Shown here one piece after another: positions 1-5,646 of a stretch of DNA of 5,845 nt. The stretch is taken from NCBI GenBank assembly GCA_002451055.1, contig DKBD01000089.1, positions 1 to 5,845 on the forward strand, given 5' to 3'. Within the stretch, counting starts at the first letter, position 1; each line of letters begins with the position of its first letter. Made by a program: the position numbers and the translations under genes. The DNA is from Nitrospira sp. UBA6909 (GTDB lineage Bacteria > Nitrospirota > Nitrospiria > Nitrospirales > Nitrospiraceae). The notes under the pieces were generated by a model. The model saw only the letters and a list, made by a program, of their open reading frames with translations. It was not told the origin of the DNA and did not search any database.

Positions 1-161
1 GCTTTCAGTTGCTCTGCGGTGGCTGTGTTGATGTCCAGGAATTGAGGGAAATACGTCGTCGGGGCGCGGGAGGGTCCCGCTAAAGACAGGGGGACAGCCA
101 TGGGGAACAGAGGACCTGCTGATAATAGGAATAGAGTGATTAAGAAGCGCAAACGGTTCAT
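1..161 (-). CDS. ComEA-like helix-hairpin-helix protein, 5' part only
   Basis: Only the first 53 codons lie in the window; the gene runs off the left edge. The start is well supported: AAGGAGG (169-175 on the plus-strand coordinates, read on minus) sits 7 nt before the ATG. Residues 1-30 form a signal peptide or N-terminal anchor, with Arg3 and Arg5 followed by a Leu/Phe/Ile-rich core. After a short Pro/Thr/Tyr linker the sequence reads LDINTATAEQLKA (from residue 42), which is the characteristic opening of the helix-hairpin-helix domain of ComEA and related proteins. Family knowledge: ComEA binds double-stranded DNA outside the inner membrane during natural transformation. Many short exported HhH proteins of this type have never been tested. 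The glycine-rich hairpin (usually LPGIG) lies outside the window, so DNA binding is inferred. The gene lies downstream of the LemA unit but is separated from it by a terminator-like hairpin, so it is probably transcribed independently; I saw no clear promoter in 162-255. Confidence 0.75.
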   Translation of the reverse strand, partial: MNRLRFLITLFLLSAGPLFPMAVPLSLAGPSRAPTTYFPQFLDINTATAEQLK

Positions 162-255
162 GATCAGGCCTCCTTCGTTGAGGCGAGTTACTTGTTATGT
201 CTCCAAAGTCATAGATCTCTCAGTGGGAACATCTCTTATCAATACATCTTAAACG

Positions 256-294
256 AAACGGGGTAGCATCCAGAAGTAGGACGCTACCCCGTTT
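256..294 (-). terminator. Strong hairpin, probable terminator of the GIDE-LemA unit
   Basis: The arms 256-267 and 283-294 are perfectly complementary over 12 bp (AAACGGGGTAGC against GCTACCCCGTTT). The stem continues after one A/C mismatch with 3 more pairs (269-271 with 279-281), leaving a 7-nt loop. It lies about 90 bp after the lemA stop. Read on the minus strand, the outer arm ends in GTTT, followed by CGTTTAAG, so the T-tract is modest and interrupted. The outer A/T ends are symmetrical, so it could also act on plus-strand transcripts. Confidence 0.7.
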
Positions 295-383
295 AATGTG
301 GATCTCTGAACAGCCCGGATACAGAAGATGGCCAGCCGGCGTCAGGTGGGATCTCACACCCGCGCCAGCTCAAACTCTGTTAG

Positions 384-971
384 CTACGCCGCGGCACGTG
401 TGCGATTGGTAAAGGCGAGCGAGGGGTCCGCTCGGTCTGATGAGGCAACAGTCAGCAACGGCCGCGAGCGATAACCGGTCTGTTGAGCGACCCACACCGC
501 CGGGATCTGTCCGATGGCGATGTTATAGACGTTGACGGAATCATTGTAGAACTCCCGGCGATCGGCAATGGTGCTTTCCAAAGCGGAGATCCGTTGCTGG
601 ATAGCCATGAACTGCTGATTGGCTTTGAGATCCGGATACTGTTCCGCAACAGCAAAGAGGTGCCCCAACGCGCCGGCGATTTGATTTTCCGCCTGCGCCT
701 TCTCGTTGACCGTACGGCCTGTGCCATAGGCATTGCGGGCTTTGATCACGGCTTCAAGCGTCTCCCGTTCGTGTACCATGTAGCTGTTGCACACCTCGAC
801 GAGTTTGGGCAGCTCGTCATGCCGTTGTTTCAACATGACGTCGATATTCGACCAAGCCTTGTCGATATTGTTCGACAGGCGGACCAGCAGGTTATATACG
901 CCGATTGCATAGGCAATCAGCCCAATCAGTCCAATGACCAACAGCGACCCCACGAGTAACGTGCTGTTCAT
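384..971 (-). CDS. lemA: LemA family membrane protein
   Basis: A 195-residue LemA protein of normal family length. One N-terminal transmembrane helix (about residues 4-26) is followed by a long helical domain. Family signatures are clear: YNLLVRLSNNIDKAWSNIDV (26-45), LKQRHDELPKLVE (47-59), LFAVAEQYPDLKAN (105-118), and RREFYNDSVNVYN (138-150) leading to an IP-containing turn. The 25-residue tail is polar and probably disordered. LemA proteins are widespread in bacteria, with the helical domain usually outside the inner membrane; their biochemical role is not settled. The start is supported by AAGGAG at 979-984, 7 nt upstream. The gene follows the GIDE/zinc-ribbon gene after 41 bp on the same strand, with no terminator visible between them, so the two are probably cotranscribed. 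LemA and GIDE-domain genes are often neighbours in bacteria, which suggests a shared envelope function (inference). Confidence 0.93.
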   Translation of the reverse strand: MNSTLLVGSLLVIGLIGLIAYAIGVYNLLVRLSNNIDKAWSNIDVMLKQRHDELPKLVEVCNSYMVHERETLEAVIKARNAYGTGRTVNEKAQAENQIAGALGHLFAVAEQYPDLKANQQFMAIQQRISALESTIADRREFYNDSVNVYNIAIGQIPAVWVAQQTGYRSRPLLTVASSDRADPSLAFTNRTRAAA

Positions 972-1012
972 AGATAGGCTCCTTCTCCTACGTAACTAAG
1001 GCTCAAGAGTGG

Positions 1013-2293
1013 TCAAGTTTGATCGAGGATCATGGCTGCGCAGCCCGCGATGAGCGCCAGTCCACCCAGAAAACCGGCCCACATTTGCCAGGTCAATCGT
1101 GACAACAAGTGCTTTTCGCTTCGATCCGAAATGATAAAGGCGTGGTCGCGGCTGCTGCCGATGTAGAGCCTGGATTCGTTCGCGATGTGGTGGCTCATTC
1201 CGTGATGTTCGAGAGCGGTTCCCAGCACATAGAGGGATTCTTCCGGCAAGATGAGCGCCTCTCGGCATCGCAACGTCTTGCTCCCTATCCAGCTATGGGT
1301 CGCAATCCCCAAACGTCTCAATCCGGCGACGGCTGCAGGCGGCAAGTCTCCAAGCCAATTGGTTCTGGAGATCCGCTCATCCGGCAGTACTAAATTTGCG
1401 CCGGTCGGAACTACAAGCACTCGCCCGGTTGCATCGCGCACAAAAAACGGCTGTTCCGATGTGCCGCTGGCAATGGTGTTCCAGCGGCTGTTCTTGCCGG
1501 ACCGGACTCGCTCTTCAACCGCGTAGGAGTAGAAGATGCATGGAAGCCCGCCGAACGGCGAGTTCAGGAGCTCGATTTCTGGCTCTGCCTGCCCGCTGAT
1601 CTCAACCAAGCCCAGGGCGAGCGAACGGATGGGCGATGTCGGGATGCCGGCGATCAGCCGTTTGCGTTGCTGTGCCTTCCAGCCGTACCAAAACAGCCCC
1701 AGGCTTCCGCCTGTCCCTATCAGGAAGTACAACAGCAATGCATCAGCTGGTTCGGTCCAACGGCTTGTGTGAACGGTTTTCTGAACTCCCGCGACGAAAA
1801 CGATACCGGCAATCCCCAGCGCGAGTCCGAAAAAGAGACTCCAAAACCACAAATTTCCTGAGTCGGTCTTTCTAGGGGATGGCTGGTGAAGGGATGGGTG
1901 TCGGAGAGCCTCCATGCGCGCTGTCGCACGGGCATACAGCTTCTGTTCATCGATCCTGATCGCCACTGCGGCGCCCTTGTACGAGTCGTTGAGCTGGGTG
2001 AGGCAGCCCTGCGCAAGCCACCAGCCGTGACAGAGGCTGCAACTGGTGATGGCGGTCCCGGCGACTGACTCAGAGTCCATCTGGATAGCGCATCGTGGGC
2101 ATGTAGCCTGGGTACGGATCGCCACTCCTCCGCCAGTGCCGACTGCCTGTTTAAGGGACAGGTAATCTTCCACAAAACAATTCACTTCTCCCGCATCCAG
2201 CCACAGCCCGTGGCCGAAGGCGCAGACATCAAGATCGGGACCTTGGGTCGTCGGGAGCCTGACAAGGTCGTTCTGACAGTCGAGACATTTCAT
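1013..2293 (-). CDS. Membrane protein with two TFIIB-type zinc ribbons and a GIDE/BAM (MUL1-like) domain
   Basis: A 426-residue protein. Residues 1-36 and 65-93 are two zinc ribbons of the zf-TFIIB type. The first has C3, C6 and C24, then GHGLWLDAGE; the second has C65, C68, C85 and C88, then HGWWL. After a basic linker come two transmembrane helices (about 148-170 and 185-205). A soluble domain (about 222-385) matches the GIDE/BAM pattern of the mitochondrial ligase MUL1: LVEISGQ, then SPFGGLPCIFYSYAVEE (245-261), then RDATGRVLVVPTGA (286-299), then ESLYVLGTA (352-360). A third helix spans about 403-424. MUL1 places this domain beside the membrane and adds a C-terminal RING. Here no RING follows; the metal-binding part is N-terminal. 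Ubiquitin ligase activity should not be assumed. The first ribbon has Gly27 where the fourth Cys is expected. The ATG is preceded by no Shine-Dalgarno sequence but lies just after a good promoter, and it is needed to include C3 and C6. Function is unknown; a membrane-stress or envelope role with LemA is inference. Confidence 0.85.
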   Translation of the reverse strand: MKCLDCQNDLVRLPTTQGPDLDVCAFGHGLWLDAGEVNCFVEDYLSLKQAVGTGGGVAIRTQATCPRCAIQMDSESVAGTAITSCSLCHGWWLAQGCLTQLNDSYKGAAVAIRIDEQKLYARATARMEALRHPSLHQPSPRKTDSGNLWFWSLFFGLALGIAGIVFVAGVQKTVHTSRWTEPADALLLYFLIGTGGSLGLFWYGWKAQQRKRLIAGIPTSPIRSLALGLVEISGQAEPEIELLNSPFGGLPCIFYSYAVEERVRSGKNSRWNTIASGTSEQPFFVRDATGRVLVVPTGANLVLPDERISRTNWLGDLPPAAVAGLRRLGIATHSWIGSKTLRCREALILPEESLYVLGTALEHHGMSHHIANESRLYIGSSRDHAFIISDRSEKHLLSRLTWQMWAGFLGGLALIAGCAAMILDQT

Positions 2294-2311
2294 AGGGAAA
2301 GGTATCTATGA

Positions 2312-2339
2312 ACTGTAGCAAGATTCGAAGGGCTGTCAA
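2312..2339 (-). promoter_or_regulatory. Sigma70-like promoter of the GIDE-LemA unit
   Basis: On the minus strand there is a perfect -35 box, TTGACA (2334-2339), then a 16-bp spacer and a -10 box TACAGT (2312-2317; 4 of 6 consensus bases). Transcription would be expected to start near 2304-2306, giving a leader of only about 11-13 nt before the ATG at 2291-2293. That leader (CCTTTCCCT just before the ATG) has no Shine-Dalgarno match. The start site is inferred, not measured. Confidence 0.6.
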
Positions 2340-2456
2340 TGTGAATGGCGTGTAAGTGATGGAAAAGTAAGGAGACAGAATCCATCCTATTTGCCAGGGT
2401 CTATCGGATGAGAGGATGGGGCAGGCAGGTGAACCTGAATGGACTGGATATGGGGG

Positions 2457-2648
2457 CTAACTCACTGAACGCCGTCCTGACTCCTGAGCGCCGCCCAGCT
2501 GTTGAGCGATGTCCTGCATTTCCTCAATGGCACGTATCGCATCTTCCAGCGGCAGCTGGGCCCACCGGCGGAGTTGTTCGCGCCGCGCCCCTTCGAAAGT
2601 GGTCAACCGCCAGTCAAGCTCCGATGTCTGAGGTTCAGGGTCTTGCAT
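2457..2648 (-). CDS. Small acidic-helical protein, probable partner of an AbiEii-like nucleotidyltransferase
   Basis: A 63-residue protein if the ATG at 2646-2648 is used. An in-frame ATG 24 nt further upstream (2670-2672) would give 71 residues, but those extra codons overlap the upstream gene more deeply and look unconserved. The core reads LDWRLTTFEGARREQLRRWA, then LPLEDAIRAIEEMQDIAQQLGG: a short Trp/Thr segment followed by two amphipathic helices. I recognise this layout (DW-LTT-EG-RR-QLR, then EALEEM) from small proteins encoded directly beside AbiEii/AbiGii-type nucleotidyltransferases, where they are candidate antitoxins. That role is family inference, not shown here. The ATG overlaps the 3' end of the nucleotidyltransferase remnant by 14 nt, the coupling expected for a toxin/antitoxin operon. 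The coding frame is intact although its partner is broken. Confidence 0.6.
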   Translation of the reverse strand: MQDPEPQTSELDWRLTTFEGARREQLRRWAQLPLEDAIRAIEEMQDIAQQLGGAQESGRRSVS

Positions 2649-2853
2649 CGTCGTCCAGCATTGTCCGCACATGTTCGATGTCGATCCTATCCTGCTCCCT
2701 GCCTGCCGCCTCCTTCATCTTAATCAGGGTGGGGATACTGACGAATTGCACTTCTATGGTCCCGTATAGCGGTTTCATGAGCGCGTTGCGGTATTCCTCG
2801 GTGAACGGGAAAGGCTCATGGAGAAATACATCAATAGACGTCTCACGATGACG
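2635..2853 (-). pseudogene. 3' remnant of an AbiEii/MNT-like nucleotidyltransferase gene
   Basis: An open frame of 72 codons without a start codon at its 5' end; it is bounded upstream by an in-frame TAG at 2854-2856. The translation contains SIDVFLHEPFPFTEEY (residues 6-21), then IEVQFVSIPTLIKMKEAAGR (33-52) and QDRIDIEHVRTML. This is the C-terminal half of the AbiEii-like nucleotidyltransferase fold: the strand with the third acidic residue (D-V-F), then the typical (S/I)P-LI-MK-AAGR-QD--DIE segment. The N-terminal half, with the GG/GS motif and the first two catalytic acidic residues, is missing. I could not find it in any minus-strand frame up to the AraC gene. The first in-frame ATG (residue 25) would give a fragment without catalytic residues. 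A catalytically active product is therefore very unlikely. The 3' end overlaps the small partner ORF by 14 nt, as in an intact operon. Confidence 0.7.
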
Positions 2854-3227
2854 CTATCTTACTGGAGAGAGGAGGCGATGAAAAGCAGATAGGGGATCAT
2901 TGGAATCGTGAAGGTAGATTGAAGTGGCGGGCCGTTTCTAACGGAAAGTCAGCAATGAGTGTCGTGTCGCGATTATTTCTGGAAGGGCACGAAACCGATC
3001 AGACAACTCCTGCGGCCCGCATGCCCTCCGCCGCAGCTGAAGTCGAATACCAAAGGGACTATTACACACACCGGACCTTTTGAGACGAAATCCCTTCATT
3101 GAAGGTGCGTAAGCAAGTCGGCTATGCTTCTTAAGCATGCCAGGACCATAGCCAATCCTTGACCCGTGGAATTGTAATGCGCGAACGCAATGTCGAACCC
3201 AAGCGTGGCTTCCTCTGAAGGACAACT
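2854..3227. other. 374-bp intergenic stretch between oppositely oriented gene blocks
   Basis: No recognisable gene. A plus-strand ORF of 42 codons (2955-3083, starting MSVVSRLFLEGHE and ending YYTHRTF) is open upstream back to 2838 without another ATG. It has only a weak GGAA-type ribosome site and no recognised family, so I do not call it a gene. The minus strand here does not continue the nucleotidyltransferase. The right part (3093-3153) contains palindromes, listed separately. A TTGACC box at 3159-3164 lacks a good -10 at normal spacing, so the promoter of the AraC-type gene is not identified. Confidence 0.5.
3093..3153. promoter_or_regulatory. Palindrome cluster upstream of the AraC-type gene
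   Basis: Three inverted repeats lie within 61 bp. CCTTCA-T-TGAAGG is perfect at 3093-3105. ATGCTT/AAGCAT (3124-3129 and 3133-3138) has a 3-nt loop. GGCTATG/CATAGCC (3120-3126 and 3147-3153) encloses the second one but shares bases 3124-3126 with it, so the two cannot form at the same time. The cluster ends 74 bp before the AraC start codon, a suitable place for operators. Binding by any protein is inference. Confidence 0.35.
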
Positions 3228-4025
3228 ATGCGTCGAGGTCAAGATATCGCTGTTCGTGTTCCCGGCCTGTATCTGGTGCACCACAATCTACCGGGCAAGA
3301 CCGTGGAGTGGCGTACGTGGCCTCAGCACATGCTGTTCATTCCTCTTCAAGGGGAGATCACAATTGTGTTGCGATCGGGTTCGTTGGTGGGCGGACCGGG
3401 CAAGATGATCTATCTGCCGCCCAAGACCACATTAGCCTTTCAAGCCAGCGAGGCATTGGGAGAACGGCTGGTCTGTATGATCGACCACCCACGATGGCGA
3501 GCAGTCACCCCCTCCGAAGCCGGACCAACTCTCTGTCCAGCCCACCAGCTCTGTAAGGAAATCCTCTTTTACCTGCTGCTCAACCCAAAGACCACGGGCT
3601 CAAAATCCCTGCTGTCCACCTTTATCCAGGTCCTGGCCGAAAGTTTAGAGTCAGCGCAGCAGGCCTCACTGCTGCACGTGACGCACCTTGACGGCAAGGT
3701 CCGTGACGAACGGGTGCGAAAAGCGCTGCTGATCTTCCAGCGGGATCATCCAACACGCCTTCGAATGACCGCAGTTGCTCAAGAGGCGGGACTCAGTCTC
3801 CGCAATCTCAACCGGCTCTTTCTTGAGCAGGTTGGGCTCTCCCCAAAACAAGTGGTGACCCATTATCGAATCACCACGGCAAAAGATCTCTTACTCGCCG
3901 GCAGCACGGTCACTGAGGCAGCCCTCGCCACCGGCTACGAATCCCTCGGGCAGTTCATTACCATGTTCCGTCGGCTTACGGGACAACTTCCCTCTCAAGT
4001 CGCTCGACTTGGCCAAAAACAGTAA
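3228..4025 (+). CDS. AraC-family transcriptional regulator with cupin-like N-terminus
   Basis: A 265-residue protein of normal length for the family. Residues 15-90 look like the beta-rich cupin sensor half (YLVHHNLPG, then LFIPLQGEITIVL, then MIYLPPKTTLAFQ). The C-terminal 100 residues carry both helix-turn-helix motifs: the first at about 178-199 (MTAVAQEAGLSLRNLNRLF), followed by GLSPKQVVTHYRI. The second is at about 227-249 (TEAALATGYESLGQFITMFR) and ends in the typical RRLTGQLPSQ. Such proteins bind DNA through the two HTHs and respond to a small ligand or to protein state through the cupin; the ligand here is unknown. GAAGGA (3217-3222) 5 nt before the ATG supports the start. It is encoded on the same strand and upstream of the NTF2-like/NmrA pair, so it is the likely local regulator (inference). 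Confidence 0.92.
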   Translation: MRRGQDIAVRVPGLYLVHHNLPGKTVEWRTWPQHMLFIPLQGEITIVLRSGSLVGGPGKMIYLPPKTTLAFQASEALGERLVCMIDHPRWRAVTPSEAGPTLCPAHQLCKEILFYLLLNPKTTGSKSLLSTFIQVLAESLESAQQASLLHVTHLDGKVRDERVRKALLIFQRDHPTRLRMTAVAQEAGLSLRNLNRLFLEQVGLSPKQVVTHYRITTAKDLLLAGSTVTEAALATGYESLGQFITMFRRLTGQLPSQVARLGQKQ

Positions 4026-4078
4026 AAACATGGCCAGTGCGTGAAAGCTGCTGTCCCACATGGGGACTATCATCACCC

Positions 4079-4112
4079 TTGCCATATCGTGAACAACCAA
4101 TATGGATGGCAA
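4079..4112 (+). promoter_or_regulatory. Nested inverted repeats upstream of the NTF2-like/NmrA pair
   Basis: Two overlapping repeats are seen: TTGCCAT/ATGGCAA (4079-4085 and 4106-4112, 7 bp perfect) and CCATAT/ATATGG (4082-4087 and 4100-4105). They share left-arm bases, so they are alternatives. The structure ends 6 nt before the Shine-Dalgarno site at 4119. TTGCCA (4079-4084) and TATGGA (4101-4106), spaced by 16 bp, could also be a weak sigma70 promoter lying inside the repeat. A separate 5-bp hairpin GTCCC/GGGAC lies just upstream (about 4053-4067). An operator, an mRNA structure or chance are all possible. Confidence 0.35.
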
Positions 4113-4118
4113 TATCAC

Positions 4119-4124
4119 AGGAGG
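4119..4124 (+). promoter_or_regulatory. Ribosome binding site that fixes the NTF2-like start
   Basis: AGGAGG lies 5 nt before the ATG at 4130. The reading frame is open further upstream with an ATG at 4037, but that one has no ribosome site and would add 31 residues in front of a good signal peptide. The 4130 start is therefore preferred. Confidence 0.85.
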
Positions 4125-4129
4125 TCACT

Positions 4130-4624
4130 ATGTCCACATTATTTCACACCATACTGGCGGCGCTCCCGGTGAGCCTCGCCCTCCCGCTGACCGCGGCCGC
4201 AGTCACGCCATCGTCCGACGAGGAGGCGACAGCGGCGATCCTCAAACAACTCCAACGCTATGAACGAGCGCTCAACGCGTCCGACATCGACAGCGTCATG
4301 ACGCTCTACGCTGAGGACGGCGTGTTCATGCCGCAGCACAGCCCTCCTGCTGTGGGACGCGACGCGGTGCGTGCGGCCTACCAGCGTGTGTTCGAGATGA
4401 TTAAGCTGGACATCCGTTTCCAAATCGACGAGATCCGTGCGCTGTCGCGCGACTGGGCCTATGCACGGACCCGCTCTGCCGGTACGGTGAAGGTGCTGGC
4501 GAGCGACCAGCCGCCAGGACCGGAGGCCAACCAAGAACTGTTTTTGTTGCATCGCGAGACTACTGGTCACTGGCGCATTGCTCGGTACATTTTCTCGACC
4601 ACGAATCCGCCTAAACAACCGTGA
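4130..4624 (+). CDS. Exported SgcJ/EcaC-like (SnoaL/DUF4440) NTF2-fold protein
   Basis: A 164-residue protein. Residues 1-24 look like a signal peptide (hydrophobic core ILAALPVSLALPLTAAA, likely cleavage after Ala24), though the N-terminus has no Lys or Arg, which is atypical. The rest is an NTF2-like domain: a helix ILKQLQRYERALNASDIDSV (37-56), the signature LYAEDGVFMPQ (59-69), GRDAVRAAY (77-85), then strands ending in ELFLLHRE and HWRIARYIFSTTNP (147-160). These are hallmarks of the SgcJ/EcaC family (TIGR02246-type). Members are often named oxidoreductases or hydrolases, but the activity is rarely known; the fold makes a pocket that binds small molecules. The NmrA-type gene follows after 19 bp, so the two are probably one transcript. 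A role in handling a small reactive or hydrophobic compound under AraC control is inference. Confidence 0.85.
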   Translation: MSTLFHTILAALPVSLALPLTAAAVTPSSDEEATAAILKQLQRYERALNASDIDSVMTLYAEDGVFMPQHSPPAVGRDAVRAAYQRVFEMIKLDIRFQIDEIRALSRDWAYARTRSAGTVKVLASDQPPGPEANQELFLLHRETTGHWRIARYIFSTTNPPKQP

Positions 4625-4628
4625 TCAA

Positions 4629-4635
4629 AAGGAGG
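4629..4635 (+). promoter_or_regulatory. Ribosome binding site that fixes the NmrA start
   Basis: AAGGAGG is 8 nt before the ATG at 4644 and starts 5 nt after the stop of the upstream gene. A competing ATG at 4639 is only 3 nt from the site and out of frame. Open codons upstream of 4644 in the coding frame run back into the previous gene and have no ribosome site of their own. Confidence 0.85.
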
Positions 4636-4643
4636 AAAATGTC

Positions 4644-5594
4644 ATGTCTAACAAGAAAACCATTGCGGTCGTCGGTGCTACCGGTGCGCAGGGTGGCGGA
4701 CTTGTCCGCGCGATACTGGCAGACAAGGATGGCAGCTTTACGGTGCGCGCTTTGACGCGGAACGTGGCATCCGACAAGGCTAAATCCTTGTCTGGGTTGG
4801 GAGTGGAGACGGTTGCTGCAGATCTCGATGACCTCACCAGTCTCAAGCGGGCTTTCGCCGGGGCGTATGGGGCATTTTGCCTAACCAACTCATGGGAACA
4901 TCATTCTCCGGAAAAGGAACTGGCGCAGGCGCGAAATCTTGCAGAGGCCGCGAAGCAGGCTGGCGTGCGGCACGCGATCTGGTCTACGCTTGAGGACACG
5001 CGCCAATGGGTGCCACTGACCGACACCCGCATGCCTACGCTGAAGGGTCGCTACAAGGTCCCCCATATGGACGCCAAGGGTGAAGCCGACCGGATCTTCA
5101 CCGAGCTTACGGTCCCAGTGACTTTCCTCCTGACGTCGTTCTATTGGGAAAACCTCATCTACTTCGGGCTCAACCCGAAGAAAGGCACAGATAGCAGGCT
5201 GTACTTCACGCTACCCATGGGCGACAAGAAGCTGCCCGGCATTGCCGTTGAGGACATCGGTAAGTGCGCCTACAGCATCTTCAAGCGAGGTGCCGAGTTC
5301 ATCGGTAAGACCGTCGGTATCGCCGGCGAGCACCTGAGCGGGGCTGAGATGGCCGCTGCGCTGGGAAAGGCGCTGGGCCAGGAGGTGCTCTACAACGCCG
5401 TCACGCCCGACGCCTATCGCGCCTTTGGATTTCCGGGTGCGGAGGATCTGGGCAATATGTTCCAGTTTAAGCGCGACTTCAATCAGATCTTCTGCGGAGC
5501 TCGGAACTTGGACGTCGCCAGATCCCTAAACCATTCGCTGCAAACTTTCAATGCGTGGCTCGACCAGAATAAGAGCCGCATTCCGCTTCAGTAA
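4644..5594 (+). CDS. NmrA-type NAD(P)-binding protein (atypical short-chain dehydrogenase)
   Basis: A 316-residue protein, complete and of normal length for NmrA/HSCARG-like proteins. The N-terminal Rossmann fold has IAVVGATGAQGGG (7-19) with the GxxGxxG glycines at 11, 14 and 17. VRALTR (34-39) follows the second strand, where Arg residues usually favour NADPH over NADH. ADLDD (59-63) is the strand with the adenine-contacting Asp. The YxxxK catalytic motif of classical SDRs is not evident; instead PHMDAKGEADRIF (140-152) keeps the Lys (145) typical of the NmrA group. The C-terminal part (YFTLPMGDKKLPGIAVEDIG, 187-206) matches the substrate or partner-binding region. Family members include redox-sensing regulators (NmrA, HSCARG) and reductases, and sequence alone does not decide which. 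The gene is probably cotranscribed with the preceding NTF2-like gene. No terminator hairpin is evident directly after the stop. Confidence 0.92.
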   Translation: MSNKKTIAVVGATGAQGGGLVRAILADKDGSFTVRALTRNVASDKAKSLSGLGVETVAADLDDLTSLKRAFAGAYGAFCLTNSWEHHSPEKELAQARNLAEAAKQAGVRHAIWSTLEDTRQWVPLTDTRMPTLKGRYKVPHMDAKGEADRIFTELTVPVTFLLTSFYWENLIYFGLNPKKGTDSRLYFTLPMGDKKLPGIAVEDIGKCAYSIFKRGAEFIGKTVGIAGEHLSGAEMAAALGKALGQEVLYNAVTPDAYRAFGFPGAEDLGNMFQFKRDFNQIFCGARNLDVARSLNHSLQTFNAWLDQNKSRIPLQ

Positions 5595-5646
5595 TCATCT
5601 GTGAAATACGCCAACTACCTACGAAAGGACACAAAGAAGGCTAACG

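Noticed and set aside
483..959. Plus-strand ORF of 158 codons
   Set aside because: Antisense shadow of lemA, which has strong family motifs on the minus strand; this frame has no recognisable domain.
1720..2175. Minus-strand ORF of 151 codons in another frame
   Set aside because: Out-of-frame overlap inside the GIDE/zinc-ribbon gene, whose domains run continuously through this region.
2382..2419. CCATCCT/AGGATGG inverted repeat as a terminator for the small partner gene
   Set aside because: A 7-bp stem with a 24-nt loop and no T-run; too weak to call a terminator.
2408..2851. Plus-strand ORF of 147 codons
   Set aside because: Runs antisense to the small partner ORF and the nucleotidyltransferase remnant, both of which show family motifs; its own translation is low-complexity and Ser/Pro-rich with no motif.
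2930..2945. TTTCTAAC near 2935 as an integron attC end
   Set aside because: The core does not fit RYYYAAC at its first position, no matching GTTRRRY partner at proper distance was found, and no integrase is present.
2938..3225. Minus-strand ORF of 95 codons
   Set aside because: No ribosome site, Arg-rich without a family match, and it spans the palindrome cluster; probably non-coding.
4139..4618. Minus-strand ORF of 159 codons
   Set aside because: Antisense to the NTF2-like gene; Arg-rich shadow composition with no domain.
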